Positions 32,780-41,225 are shown, numbered from the stretch's first letter. The stretch: DNA of 64,000 bases from CAVTRI01 sp963737075 (GCA_963737075.1 CAVTRI010000002.1:434001-498000); one strand, 5' to 3'. The notes: generated from the letters alone by a model not told the origin. Translations and numbers: made by a program.

Positions 32780-34102
32780 CTACCTGAGAAAGCCCTCGTA
32801 ATTACGCAACATCAGCTGGCTGTCTACCTGTTTCATCGTCTCCAGTGCCACCCCCACGGCGATCAGCAAGGACGTTCCGGCAAACGGATAGTTCTGGATG
32901 TTCCAGACGGCAAGCATGATGGACGGCAGGAGCGCGATGACCGCCAACCAGAGGGCACCCGGGAACGTGATCCGGTTGAGGATCGTCTGCAGATGCCGTT
33001 CTGTCGGTGGCCCGGGCCGGATGCCGGGAATGTACCCTCCCTGTTTCCGAATGATCTCCGCCTGCTGGTGGGGATCGAAGGTGATCGCCGCGTAGAAGTA
33101 CGCGAAGGCCAGGATCAGCAGGCCGTACAGGATGATGTACACGCTGTTGTTGGGCTGCGCCAGGTGGACGCTGACCCAGTGCTGCATGCTCTTGCCAAAC
33201 CCGTGGCTCGGGAGCACGTTGGAGAGCAGGATCGGGAAGTAGAGGACCGAGCTGGCGAAGATGATCGGCACCACTCCCCCGGTGTTGACCTTCATCGGGA
33301 TGTAGGTGCTCTGGCCGCCGTACATCCGACGGCCGACGACCCGCTTGGCGAAGGTGACCGGGATGCGGCGCTGCCCCTGCTCGACGAAGACGATCGCGAC
33401 CAGCAACGCGAGCGACAGCAGGATGATGGTTATGAACTTGGCCGTTCCCGCCTCGGACTTCACCGCGGAGCCGCCGGCGGGCATCGTGGCCACCACGTTG
33501 CTGAAGATCAGCACGGACATGCCCTGGCCGACACCGCGCTGGGTGATCAGCTCGCCGAGCCACATGACGACGACCGTGCCGGCCGTCATGGTCAGCACGA
33601 TGAGCATCACCCGGGGAACGGTGAAGTGCGGGATGAGGTCGATGTTGAGGCTATTGCCGCCCCCGAGGAATCCGCCGCCACCGGAATGGAACGCGTAGGC
33701 GAGGCCGGTCGACTGCATCACCGCCAGGGCGATGGTCAGGTACCGGGTGACCTGCGTGAGCTTCTTTTGCCCGGTCGCCCCCTCCTCGCGCCACTGCTCG
33801 AACTTGGGGATGACGACCACCAGTAGCTGGATGATGATCGAGGCCGTGATGTACGGCATGATTCCCAGCCCGAACACGGCGAACTTGGTGAGCGCACCCC
33901 CGGAAAAGAGATTCAGCAGTCCAAGCACGCCCGCCTTGCTGGACGCCGACACCAACGACTGCACCTGGTTGAAGTCGATGCCCGGGCACGGGATGTTGGA
34001 CCCCAGTCGATAGACCGCGATGACGCCCAGGGTGAACAACACCTTGTTCCGGAGATCCGGAACCCGGAACATGTTCGCCAGATTGCTCAGAGTGCTGCGC
34101 AT
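32780..34102 (-). CDS. secY: Preprotein translocase subunit SecY
   Basis: Channel subunit of the Sec translocon, 440 residues, about ten membrane segments. Characteristic stretches: LGSNIPCPGID, FALGIMPYITASIIIQL-like (here FGLGIMPYITASIIIQLL), GQGMSVLIFSNVV, GYIPGIRPGPPTE and the C-terminal MKQVDSQLMLRNYEGFLR. It lies between rplO and adk as in most actinobacteria. Confidence 0.97.
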   Translation of the reverse strand: MRSTLSNLANMFRVPDLRNKVLFTLGVIAVYRLGSNIPCPGIDFNQVQSLVSASSKAGVLGLLNLFSGGALTKFAVFGLGIMPYITASIIIQLLVVVIPKFEQWREEGATGQKKLTQVTRYLTIALAVMQSTGLAYAFHSGGGGFLGGGNSLNIDLIPHFTVPRVMLIVLTMTAGTVVVMWLGELITQRGVGQGMSVLIFSNVVATMPAGGSAVKSEAGTAKFITIILLSLALLVAIVFVEQGQRRIPVTFAKRVVGRRMYGGQSTYIPMKVNTGGVVPIIFASSVLYFPILLSNVLPSHGFGKSMQHWVSVHLAQPNNSVYIILYGLLILAFAYFYAAITFDPHQQAEIIRKQGGYIPGIRPGPPTERHLQTILNRITFPGALWLAVIALLPSIMLAVWNIQNYPFAGTSLLIAVGVALETMKQVDSQLMLRNYEGFLR

Positions 34103-34156
34103 CAGGGCTCTCCTGCGAAGGCCTGTCGCAGGCTAGTCTCCGCCAGTTGGGACATG

Positions 34157-34645
34157 TCAGCGGTTGGTGAGGGCGTTGCCCCGTGCCGGCGGACGGCCCC
34201 GACCGTACGGCGGCGGCAGAACCTCGGTGCGCCCCCCAGCCGCCTCGATCGCCGCCACGGCAGATCGTGAGAAGGCATGAGCCGACACGAAAAGAGGACG
34301 TGAGAGCTCGCCGCGGCCGAGTACCTTGACCAGCCCGTGCGTGTGCAAGAGCCCCGCCGCCCTGAGCGTGTCGGGGGTGACTGTCGAATCCTCGACGCTG
34401 GCGAGCGTGTCGAGGTTGATGACGTTGTATTCCACACGGAACGGGTTTTTGAAGCCCTTCAGCTTGGGGATGCGCTGGGTGAGCGGCAGCTGGCCGCCTT
34501 CGAAGCCGGGCTTGACTGTGTCGCGGGCACCCTGGCCCTTGGTGCCTCGGCCGGCGGTCTTACCGCCCTTGCCGGCCGTGCCCCGGCCGACTCGTCGGCG
34601 CGGCCGGCTAGAGCCGGGCGCGGGCTGCAAATCATGCACTTTCAT
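34157..34645 (-). CDS. rplO: Ribosomal protein L15 (uL15)
   Basis: 162 residues, ATG overlapping the rpmD stop (ATGA). N-terminal glycine/arginine-rich extension RVGRGTAGKGGKTAGRGTKG that threads into 23S rRNA, then FEGGQLPLTQRIPKLKGF. Late assembly protein. Confidence 0.96.
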   Translation of the reverse strand: MKVHDLQPAPGSSRPRRRVGRGTAGKGGKTAGRGTKGQGARDTVKPGFEGGQLPLTQRIPKLKGFKNPFRVEYNVINLDTLASVEDSTVTPDTLRAAGLLHTHGLVKVLGRGELSRPLFVSAHAFSRSAVAAIEAAGGRTEVLPPPYGRGRPPARGNALTNR

Positions 34646-34842
34646 GAGGACGTCTCCTCGTGGTCGGCGGCATCCGCCACGCGCACCAGGTGCGGGACGC
34701 GGGCGATCATGCCGCGAATCTCCGGCCGGTCAGGCAGCAGGTTCGACGACCCGATGCCCTTCAGGCCCAAGGCCCGAAGGGTGCCCCGATGCTTGGGTTT
34801 GCTCCCGATCGACGATCGGATTTGGGTCACCAGCAACCTCAT
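34642..34842 (-). CDS. rpmD: Ribosomal protein L30 (uL30)
   Basis: 66 residues from ATG 34842, which shares its A with the rpsE stop (TGATG). MRLLVTQIRSSIGSKPKHRG and LGLKGIGSSNLLPD identify L30. The start inside the longer frame is fixed by this overlap. Confidence 0.95.
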   Translation of the reverse strand: MRLLVTQIRSSIGSKPKHRGTLRALGLKGIGSSNLLPDRPEIRGMIARVPHLVRVADAADHEETSS

Positions 34843-35390
34843 CAGGCCACCTCGTCGGGCACGAGCGGACCACGCTGGCTCTCCTGGTATGCCCTCCACA
34901 CCCCGGCCGGCGTGACCTCGTCGGGCGCCTTGCCCCGGAGCCGGGCGATGTCATCGGGGCGTTTGAGAGACCGCAGCCCGGCCACGGTCGCCTGGGCCAC
35001 GTTGATGCTGTTGGACGAGCCGAGCGACTTGGCCAGGATGTCGTGGATGCCAGCCATCTCCAGGATCTGCCGGGCGGCGCCGCCGGCGATCACCCCGGTG
35101 CCGGGTGCCGCCGGCTTGAGCAGCACTCGGCCGGCGCCCGCTTCGCCGATCACCGGGTGGGTGATGGTGCGACCTGCAAGCGGCACGCTGAAGACGTTCT
35201 TCTTGGCCTCTTCGATCCCCTTCTGGACCGCCAGCCCGGCCTCTTTCGCCTTGCCGTAGCCGAGGCCGACCGTTCCCTGGCCGTCGCCGACCACCATCAG
35301 GGCCGCGAAGGAGAACCGGCGGCCGCCCTTGACGACTTTCGCCACCCGGTTGACCTTGATCGTGCGGTCTTCGTACTGCTGGTCTGCCAT
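34842..35390 (-). CDS. rpsE: Ribosomal protein S5 (uS5)
   Basis: 182 residues; RVAKVVKGGRRFSFAALMVV and GDGQGTVGLGYGKAKE are the RNA-binding domain, and APGTGVIAGGAARQILEMAG the second. Involved in decoding fidelity and mRNA entry. Overlaps rpmD by one base. Confidence 0.97.
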   Translation of the reverse strand: MADQQYEDRTIKVNRVAKVVKGGRRFSFAALMVVGDGQGTVGLGYGKAKEAGLAVQKGIEEAKKNVFSVPLAGRTITHPVIGEAGAGRVLLKPAAPGTGVIAGGAARQILEMAGIHDILAKSLGSSNSINVAQATVAGLRSLKRPDDIARLRGKAPDEVTPAGVWRAYQESQRGPLVPDEVA

Positions 35391-35396
35391 CTCGGT

Positions 35397-35762
35397 CTAC
35401 AACTCCAGTCCGGCCTCGCGGGCCGCGTCGGCGACGGCCGCTACCCGGCCGTGGTACAGGAACCCGCCCCGGTCGAACACCACCCGGGTCACCCCGGCCG
35501 CCCGGGCGCGCTCGGCCACCAGTCGGCCCACGGTAGAGGCTGCCTCCTTGTTGGAGGTGGCACCGCCCCGGAGGTCAGCTTCGAGTGACGATGCTGCGGC
35601 CAGCGTGTGCCCGCGCCGGTCGTCGATAACCTGCGCCACGATGTGCCGGTTGGAACGGAACACCGCCAGCCGGGGGCGCTCCGCGGTGCCGTTCACATAT
35701 TTGCGTACGCGGTGGTGACGGCGGGCGCGAGCTTGCTGCTTGGCCTTGGTGGATGTCGTCAT
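35397..35762 (-). CDS. rplR: Ribosomal protein L18 (uL18)
   Basis: 121 residues from ATG 35762. RHHRVRKYVNGTAERPRLAV, SNRHIVAQVIDD and VVFDRGGFLYHGRVAAVADA are L18 motifs. Binds 5S rRNA. Six bases separate it from rpsE. Confidence 0.96.
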   Translation of the reverse strand: MTTSTKAKQQARARRHHRVRKYVNGTAERPRLAVFRSNRHIVAQVIDDRRGHTLAAASSLEADLRGGATSNKEAASTVGRLVAERARAAGVTRVVFDRGGFLYHGRVAAVADAAREAGLEL

Positions 35763-35769
35763 GGCCTTC

Positions 35770-36309
35770 CTACTTCCCGGCCTTGCCGGCCTTGCGGATG
35801 ACGCGTTCGCCGGCGTAGCGGACGCCCTTGCCCTTGTAGGGCTCGGGCTTGCGGATCTTTCGGATGTTGGCTGCCACCTGGCCAACCATCTCCTTGTCGA
35901 TGCCCCGCACCGAGATGCGCTGCGGTGCGGGTACTTCGAAGCTGACGCCTTCGGGCGCGTCGACGACGACGGGATGACTGAATCCCAGGGCCAACTCGAC
36001 TTGATTCGGTCCCCTTGCCGTGGCCCTGTAGCCCACCCCGACGATTTCCAGATCCTTAGCGAACCCGTCGGTGACGCCGACGACCATGTTGTTGACGAGG
36101 CTGCGGGTCAGGCCGTGGAGTGCCCGGTTGTGGCGCTGATCGTCGGGGCGCTCCACGAGGAGCGTGCCGTCTTCCTGGCGGACGGTGATCTCGCCGGGGA
36201 TGGTCCGGGCCAGGCGGCCTCTGGGGCCGTTGACGGTCACCATGCCGTCGCGCACCTCGATGTCGACGCCGGCTGGGACGGGGATGGGGCTGCGTCCGAC
36301 GCGGGACAT
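35770..36309 (-). CDS. rplF: Ribosomal protein L6 (uL6)
   Basis: 179 residues from ATG 36309 (MSRVGRSPIPVPAGVDIEV). Two L6 repeats with GPRGRLAR and the C-terminal IRKPEPYKGKGVRYAGE motif near the GTPase centre. 7 bp before rplR. Confidence 0.97.
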   Translation of the reverse strand: MSRVGRSPIPVPAGVDIEVRDGMVTVNGPRGRLARTIPGEITVRQEDGTLLVERPDDQRHNRALHGLTRSLVNNMVVGVTDGFAKDLEIVGVGYRATARGPNQVELALGFSHPVVVDAPEGVSFEVPAPQRISVRGIDKEMVGQVAANIRKIRKPEPYKGKGVRYAGERVIRKAGKAGK

Positions 36310-36319
36310 GACTATTCCC

Positions 36320-36724
36320 TCACCACACGTAGCAGAGCACTTCGCCACCGACCCGGCGATGCCGCGCTTCCCGGTCGGTCATGAGGCCCTGACTTGTCGA
36401 AAGAACGGCCACACCTAGCCCGCCGAGCACTCGGGGCAACTTGTCCGCTCCGGTGTACACGCGCAGGCCAGGCTTGGAGATACGGCGCACGCCGGAAATG
36501 GTGCGGGCCCGGTCCGGGCTGTACTTCATCTGGATCTCGAGGACGCGCCCCGGCCGGCCGGTGTCGGTGGCCACCTCGAAGCCAGTGATGTAGCCCTCCT
36601 TGACCAGCACCGCGGCCAACGCTTCTTTGAGCTTGGAGGACGGCATTCGCACCGTCTCGTGCATCGCCACATTGGCGTTGCGGATCCGGGTCAACATGTC
36701 GGCGATGGGATCAGTCATCGTCAT
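36320..36724 (-). CDS. rpsH: Ribosomal protein S8 (uS8)
   Basis: 134 residues from ATG 36724 with GGGGTGG upstream; ATG 36718 is an alternative. MTDPIADMLTRIRNANVA and the C-terminal LGGLGVAVLSTSQGLMTDRE-type motif identify S8, which binds helix 21 of 16S rRNA and in model bacteria represses the spc operon. Confidence 0.97.
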   Translation of the reverse strand: MTMTDPIADMLTRIRNANVAMHETVRMPSSKLKEALAAVLVKEGYITGFEVATDTGRPGRVLEIQMKYSPDRARTISGVRRISKPGLRVYTGADKLPRVLGGLGVAVLSTSQGLMTDREARHRRVGGEVLCYVW

Positions 36725-36735
36725 ACGGCCACCCC

Positions 36736-36921
36736 TTACCAGCTCGCCTTGGTGACGCCCGGAACTTCGCCCGCGTGCACCAGCTCGCGAAGGCAGATCC
36801 GGCAGAGCCCGAACTTGCGGAACACCGAGTGCGGACGACCGCACCGGCGACACCGGGTGTATGCCCGAACCTTGTACTTAGGCTTGCGCTGAGCCTTGAT
36901 GATGAGCGCCTTCTTGGCCAT
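36736..36921 (-). CDS. rpsZ: Ribosomal protein S14, zinc-binding type Z
   Basis: 61 residues with CRRCGRPH and CRICLRELVH, the Cys4 zinc site of the short S14 form. MAKKALIIKAQRKPKYKVRA start. Its place between rplE and rpsH is the normal spc order. Confidence 0.96.
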   Translation of the reverse strand: MAKKALIIKAQRKPKYKVRAYTRCRRCGRPHSVFRKFGLCRICLRELVHAGEVPGVTKASW

Positions 36922-36939
36922 TCCTGAATGCCTTCTCTG

Positions 36940-37512
36940 CTAGTTGCCGTCTCTGCGGAACGGGAAGCCAAACGCGTCGAGCAGGGCGCGGCCCTCGTTG
37001 TCGGTCCGCGCGGTGGTGACGATGGTGATGTCCATCCCTCGGGGGGCGTCGATCTTGTCGTAGTCGATCTCGGGAAAGATGAGCTGCTCGGTGACGCCGA
37101 ACGTGTAGTTGCCTCGCCCGTCGAATCCTCTGGGAGAAAGACCACGGAAGTCGCGAACCCGGGGAATCGCGAGGCTGACCAAGCGGTCGAAGAACTCCCA
37201 CATGCGGTCTCCGCGGAGCGTCACCTTTGCCCCGATCGCATTGCCTTCCCGAAGCTTGAACCCAGCGATCGACTTCTTGGCTCGGGTTACGAGCGGCTTC
37301 TGCCCCGTGATGACGGTCAGGTCCCGGACAGCGCCCTCGAGGAGGGACTGTTGTTGCGTCGCCCGGCCGACACCGATGTTGAGCACGATCTTCTCTAGGC
37401 GGGGCACGAGCATCACGTTCGGCAGCTGGAGCTGGCGCTGCAGCTCGCCCCGCAGTTGACTGTCGTAAAGGACCCGGAGGCGGGGACGTTCGACCGTCGC
37501 CACGCCGGCCAT
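36940..37512 (-). CDS. rplE: Ribosomal protein L5 (uL5)
   Basis: 190 residues from ATG 37512, which shares its A with the rplX stop. VPRLEKIVLNIGVGRATQ and DKIDAPRGMDITIVTTARTD are diagnostic. Binds 5S rRNA and P-site tRNA. Confidence 0.97.
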   Translation of the reverse strand: MAGVATVERPRLRVLYDSQLRGELQRQLQLPNVMLVPRLEKIVLNIGVGRATQQQSLLEGAVRDLTVITGQKPLVTRAKKSIAGFKLREGNAIGAKVTLRGDRMWEFFDRLVSLAIPRVRDFRGLSPRGFDGRGNYTFGVTEQLIFPEIDYDKIDAPRGMDITIVTTARTDNEGRALLDAFGFPFRRDGN

Positions 37513-37853
37513 CACAGGTCTCTCCCGCAGATGCGGCACACCCGATGCTTGGAGCCGTTGTCGTCGATGCGGTAGCCGATCCGCGTCGGGCCGTCCTTGG
37601 AGCACACCAGCGCCACCGACGACGCGTGGATGGGCATGTCCTTGTCGATGATGCCGCCCTTCACCCGCGCCCTGGTTTGACGCTGGTGCTTCTTGGCGAC
37701 GTTGACACCCTCGACGATCACCCGGTTGGTCTTCGGCAGCACGCGCATGATCGTGCCGCGCTGACCACGGTCCTTGCCCGAGAGCACTTGCACCTCGTCG
37801 CCCTTGCGCAGCTTGAGCTTGGTTGGCGTTTGGGATTTCATGTTCTTCGGCAT
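37512..37853 (-). CDS. rplX: Ribosomal protein L24 (uL24)
   Basis: 113 residues from ATG 37853; ATG 37841 (MKSQTP) is an alternative. KLRKGDEVQVLSGKDRGQRG is the KOW motif; IGYRIDDNGSKHRVCRICG ends it. It begins 1 base after the corrected rplN stop. In the uncorrected frame, rplN reads straight into it. Confidence 0.96.
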   Translation of the reverse strand: MPKNMKSQTPTKLKLRKGDEVQVLSGKDRGQRGTIMRVLPKTNRVIVEGVNVAKKHQRQTRARVKGGIIDKDMPIHASSVALVCSKDGPTRIGYRIDDNGSKHRVCRICGRDL

Positions 37854-37854
37854 C

Positions 37855-38222
37855 TCACAACACCTCCGGCGCGAGCGAGATGATGCGCATGAAGCGCTTG
37901 TCGCGCAGCTCTCGGCCGACCGGTCCAAAATCCGGGTGCCACGAGGCTGCTGCTGGTCGTTGATGAGGACCGCCGCGTTCTCGTCGAAGCGGATGTAGCT
38001 GCCGTCCGGCCGGCGCTTCTCTTTCTTGGTCCTCACGACGACGCACTTGACAACGTCGCCCTTCTTGACGTTGGCGCCCGGGATGGCGTCCTTGACGGTC
38101 GCCACGAACACATCCCCTATCGACGCGTAGCGCCGACGTGACCCGCCGAGCACTTTGATGCAGAGCACCTCTTTGGCGCCCGAGTTATCCGCCACCCGCA
38201 GGCGGCTCTCCTGCTGAATCAC
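37855..38222 (-). CDS. rplN: Ribosomal protein L14 (uL14), with a one-base frameshift
   Basis: GTG 38222 with GGAAGGTGG upstream starts VIQQESRLRVADNSGAKEVL, and the L14 frame is clean to QQQPRGTRI. It then shifts: the normal ending FGPVGRELRDKRFMRIISLA is in another frame. The break is at a run of four A (plus strand 37927-37930) where five would restore a 122-residue L14, exactly the family length, ending one base before rplX. An essential single-copy gene is unlikely to be broken, so a homopolymer error is the best explanation. Confidence 0.93.
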
Positions 38223-38225
38223 TGT

Positions 38226-38358
38226 GCCACCTTCCCGGCCGGGCGCCCCGCAAGCCCGGCCTCCTCCGCCAGGCCGGGGCCCCAGCCCCGCCGACGGCCG
38301 TTCGCCACCTTCCCGGCCGGGCACCCCGCAGGCCCGTTCTCCGCCAGGCGGGGGCCGT
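38226..38358. repeat. Direct repeat, about 55-bp units, between rpsQ and rplN
   Basis: GCCACCTTCCCGGCCGGGC starts at 38226 and again at 38304, and similarity continues through CCCCGCA and CTCCGCCAGGC (78-bp period). The unit contains the complement of the rplN Shine-Dalgarno (GGAAGGTGGC), so the right-hand copy is a ribosome binding site without a start codon. It fills the 142-bp gap. Confidence 0.85.
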
Positions 38359-38364
38359 TCGCGC

Positions 38365-38709
38365 TCACCTAGCACGCTCCAGGACGGTCACGATCCGCCA
38401 CCGCTTCTGCTTCGAGAGCGGCCGGGTCTCGGCTACCCGGACCCGGTCGCCGACACGCGTCTCGTTACCTTCGTCGTGCACGTAGAGGCGCTTCGTCCGC
38501 TGCACGGTCTTCACGTAGCGGGGGTGCCGAACGCGCTCGACCACGGCAACCACCACGGTTTTGTCCATCTTGGTCGACACGACCAGCCCCTCCCGGACCT
38601 TGCGGCGGTTGGGCCGGCGATCCGCGTTGTTGGCTGCGGGCGCTTCACGTGCGGCCACCGGCTCGGGAGGAGCGGCATCGGAGTCGATGTTGGGGGTTTG
38701 GTCTGTCAT
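38365..38709 (-). CDS. rpsQ: Ribosomal protein S17 (uS17) with N-terminal extension
   Basis: 114 residues versus about 85 usually; the first 35 (MTDQTPNIDSDAAPPEPVAA onward) are acidic and alanine-rich. The core RKVREGLVVSTKMDKTVVVA, ERVRHPRYVKTVQRTKR and VAETRPLSKQKRW is S17. ATG overlaps the rpmC stop. Confidence 0.95.
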   Translation of the reverse strand: MTDQTPNIDSDAAPPEPVAAREAPAANNADRRPNRRKVREGLVVSTKMDKTVVVAVVERVRHPRYVKTVQRTKRLYVHDEGNETRVGDRVRVAETRPLSKQKRWRIVTVLERAR

Positions 38710-38930
38710 CGGCTGCTGACCTCTTCGGCCTCTGCGGCCTCGATCTCCCGCTCACGCAGCAGCGTGGAGACGCGCGCGATATCCCTGCGCACCTGGCCCA
38801 GCCGGGCTGAGTTGTCCTGCTTTCCGGTCGCGACCTGGAACCGCAGCTTGAACAACTCGTCCTTGGACTCGGCCAAGCGGTGTTCCAACTCGTCGAGGTT
38901 GAGCTCGCGGAGCTCGCTCATCTTCGTCAT
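38706..38930 (-). CDS. rpmC: Ribosomal protein L29 (uL29)
   Basis: 74 residues from ATG 38930, overlapping the rplP stop (ATGA); ATG 38921 (MSELREL) is an alternative. ELRELNLDELEHRLAESKDE and LFKLRFQVATGKQDN are L29. Near the exit tunnel, where SRP and trigger factor dock. Confidence 0.95.
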   Translation of the reverse strand: MTKMSELRELNLDELEHRLAESKDELFKLRFQVATGKQDNSARLGQVRRDIARVSTLLREREIEAAEAEEVSSR

Positions 38931-39358
38931 CCGACTTCCACCTCGTCCTGATGGGCACGCACTACGAAGCGGGCCTTGATAGGCAGCTTCTGAATGGCGC
39001 GTTCCATCGCCGCCCGCCCGAGCGTCTCGTTGACGCCGCCCAGTTCGAAAAGGATGCGCCCCGGCTTGACGACGGCCACCCAGTAGTCGGGGTTGCCCTT
39101 GCCGGAGCCCATCCGGGTCTCGGCCGGTTTGGCCGTGATCGGCTTGTCCGGGAAGACGCGGATCCACACCTTGCCGCCACGGCGGACGTGACGGGTCATC
39201 GCGATACGGGCGGCCTCGATCTGGCGGGCCGTGATCCAGCCGGGTTCGAGCGCCTGGATCCCGTAGTCGCCGAAGGTGACGACCGTCCCGCCCTTCGCCT
39301 GGCCGGTCAGCCGTCCCCGCTGCTGCTTGCGGTGCTTGACCTTTCGCGGCATCAACAT
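38927..39358 (-). CDS. rplP: Ribosomal protein L16 (uL16)
   Basis: 143 residues. ATG 39358 has GGAGGG 9 bases upstream; ATG 39352 would give the more usual MPRKVKHRKQQRGR. GSGKGNPDYWVAVVKPGRIL and the QKLPIKARFV ending are characteristic. A 184-bp repeat-containing gap separates it from rpsC, which is normally adjacent. Confidence 0.97.
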   Translation of the reverse strand: MLMPRKVKHRKQQRGRLTGQAKGGTVVTFGDYGIQALEPGWITARQIEAARIAMTRHVRRGGKVWIRVFPDKPITAKPAETRMGSGKGNPDYWVAVVKPGRILFELGGVNETLGRAAMERAIQKLPIKARFVVRAHQDEVEVG

Positions 39359-39374
39359 TTCGGGCCGCCCTCCT

Positions 39375-39518
39375 GAGCTCCATCAGTTCCCCGAGCAAAC
39401 AAGGCTCGTGGCGTCTGGCGCTGGCCGGGCGCGGCTTGCGAGTGCGAAAATCCGATGTCAGCGCGGAGGCCGATCCGGCTTTGCCGGGCGGCCGGAGCTC
39501 GATCAGCTCGCCGAGCAA
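39375..39518. repeat. 24-bp direct repeat in the rpsC-rplP gap
   Basis: GAGCTCCATCAGTTCCCCGA plus GCAA at 39375-39398 recurs at 39495-39518 with three changes. The pair brackets about 100 bp with no gene. It again lies in a ribosomal gap that is normally a few bases long. Confidence 0.7.
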
Positions 39519-39542
39519 GCTCTCCTTGGGAGTGCGACATAC

Positions 39543-40460
39543 TCACATGTCCTTCGGGAAGTGCGGTGTCTCGTGATGGTCCCCCCGCGTCCGGCGCTCA
39601 ATGTCCTCTTCCTCGGCGAGGAGGCGCTCAAGTTCGGGGTCGACGTGCACGATGGGCGGGTTGTCGGTCTCGTCCGTGAGCGCCGCGGCCGGCGCGGACC
39701 CTGGTTCGCCAAGATCCGGGCGCCGGCGCCCCCCGCCGGCGGAGATCACCCGCCGCGGACGGCCCTGGCCGGAGGTCTCGCCGACGGCCATCGCCGCCTC
39801 TCTCGTGATCTTTTCCTCGGCCGAGGTCTTGTAAGGGAGAATGTCGCCCTTGTAGATCCAGACTTTGACACCGATGCGGCCGTAGGTCGTCTTCGCCTCC
39901 CGGAAGCCGTAATCGATGTCGGCTCGAAGCGTGTGCAGCGGAACCCTGCCCTCGCGGTAGAACTCCCGCCGCGACATCTCGGAGCCGCCCAGCCGGCCGG
40001 CGCACTGCACGCGGATGCCGAGCGCGCCCGCTTTCTGGACCGTCTGCACGGTGCGCTTCATCGCCCGCCGGAAGCTGACCCGCCCGGCCAGCTGGTCGGC
40101 GATGCCTTGCGCCATCAGCGCCGCGTCCAGCTCGGGCTGCTTGATCTCCTGGATGTTGAGCTGGACCTTGGGATTCTTGGTGATCTCGGCCAGCTTGGTG
40201 CGAAGCCGGTCGGCCTCCGCGCCTCGGCGGCCGATAACGATCCCCGGCCGGGCCGTGTGCACGTCGATGCGCAGGCGGTCGCGGGTCCGTTCGATCTCAA
40301 TGCGGCTGACCGCCGCCCGTTCCAGCTGGCTCATGAGGTAGTGGCGGATCTCCCAATCCTCGATCAGGTAGTCCTGGTAGTCACGGTCGGTGAACCACCG
40401 GGACTTCCAGTCGGTCGTGACTCCGAGGCGAAACCCGTACGGGTTGACCTTCTGGCCCAT
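39543..40460 (-). CDS. rpsC: Ribosomal protein S3 (uS3) with C-terminal extension
   Basis: 305 residues; E. coli S3 has 233. The KH domain (RIDVHTARPGIVIGRRGAEA) and C-terminal domain (GALGIRVQCAGRLGGSEMSR, IDYGFREAKTTYGRIGVKVW) are complete by about residue 215. The last 85 residues are disordered in appearance, first Gly/Arg-rich then acidic (PELERLLAEEEDIERRTRGD). ATG directly follows the rplV TAA. Confidence 0.96.
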   Translation of the reverse strand: MGQKVNPYGFRLGVTTDWKSRWFTDRDYQDYLIEDWEIRHYLMSQLERAAVSRIEIERTRDRLRIDVHTARPGIVIGRRGAEADRLRTKLAEITKNPKVQLNIQEIKQPELDAALMAQGIADQLAGRVSFRRAMKRTVQTVQKAGALGIRVQCAGRLGGSEMSRREFYREGRVPLHTLRADIDYGFREAKTTYGRIGVKVWIYKGDILPYKTSAEEKITREAAMAVGETSGQGRPRRVISAGGGRRRPDLGEPGSAPAAALTDETDNPPIVHVDPELERLLAEEEDIERRTRGDHHETPHFPKDM

Positions 40461-41225
40461 TTACTCGCCCTTCTCCTTGTCTGTGTCGCCTTCCGCTTCC
40501 GGCAGGTTGTCTTCCTCCGGGGCGGCCGCCGCAACGGTCTCCTCTGAAGCATCCGGGGCCTCCTCTGAAGCCTCCGGGCCCTCCGCATCCTCTGCAGCCA
40601 AAGCCGCCTCCGCATCCTCTGCAGCCAAAGGCGCCTCTGCGTCCTCCGATACCGAAGGTGCGGTCTCCCCCTCAGCAGCCGCCTCCTCCAACGCGGGCAC
40701 TTCCTCTTCCTCCTCCTCGGGAGCGGAAGGAATCGGCGCCCTCCGGCGGCGCTCGGCCCGGTTTCGGGTATCGCCCTCGGAGCGACGAGCGGCGGCAACC
40801 CGGCGGGCCCGCTGCGCCAGTTGCTCGGCGCGACGGTGCTGCTGCAGCCGGGCGAGCTCGTCGGCTTCCATCCGGCTCACGATGATGGTGATGTGGCAGG
40901 TCCGCTTGCGGATGCGGGTCGCCCGGCCCCGCGCCCGGGGACGCCACCGCTTGATGGTCGTTCCCTCGTCGCCGAAGCACGCCGATACGAACAGCTCCTC
41001 CGGATCCAGCTCGTCGTTCTCTTCGGCATTGGCGACCGCCGAGTGCAGCACCTTGCCGACCACGAATGCGGCGTCTCGCTCGGAGAAGCGCAGGATGTCC
41101 TCTGCCTCGTGCACCGGCCGGCCCCGCACCAAGTCGAGCACCTCGCGCACCTTGTACGGAGATACCCGGGCGTGGCGGAGGACGGCGCGCGTGCCTTCAC
41201 GCTCGTTGGTCTTGAGGCCCGGCAT
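40461..41225 (-). CDS. rplV: Ribosomal protein L22 (uL22) with a long acidic tail
   Basis: 254 residues, while L22 needs about 115. The core is residues 1-125 (VSPYKVREVLDLVRGRPVHE, RPRARGRATRIRKRTCHITI). A charged helix then leads to a 100-residue tail of Glu, Ala and Ser with internal repeats (AEDAEA, EEAPDASEE). At DNA level the tail has near-identical 27-bp blocks around 40580-40640, prone to slippage. L22 lines the exit tunnel. Confidence 0.96.
   Translation of the reverse strand: MPGLKTNEREGTRAVLRHARVSPYKVREVLDLVRGRPVHEAEDILRFSERDAAFVVGKVLHSAVANAEENDELDPEELFVSACFGDEGTTIKRWRPRARGRATRIRKRTCHITIIVSRMEADELARLQQHRRAEQLAQRARRVAAARRSEGDTRNRAERRRRAPIPSAPEEEEEEVPALEEAAAEGETAPSVSEDAEAPLAAEDAEAALAAEDAEGPEASEEAPDASEETVAAAAPEEDNLPEAEGDTDKEKGE

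Noticed and set aside
37927..37930. Programmed ribosomal frameshift in rplN
   Set aside because: No slippery heptamer with a downstream structure was obvious, L14 genes are not known to use one, and other homopolymer indels occur in the window.
37512..38375. A fused L14-L24 protein
   Set aside because: The fusion arises only because the one-base deletion in rplN joins the frames; the L14 C-terminus is intact in another frame and each gene has its own start and ribosome binding site.
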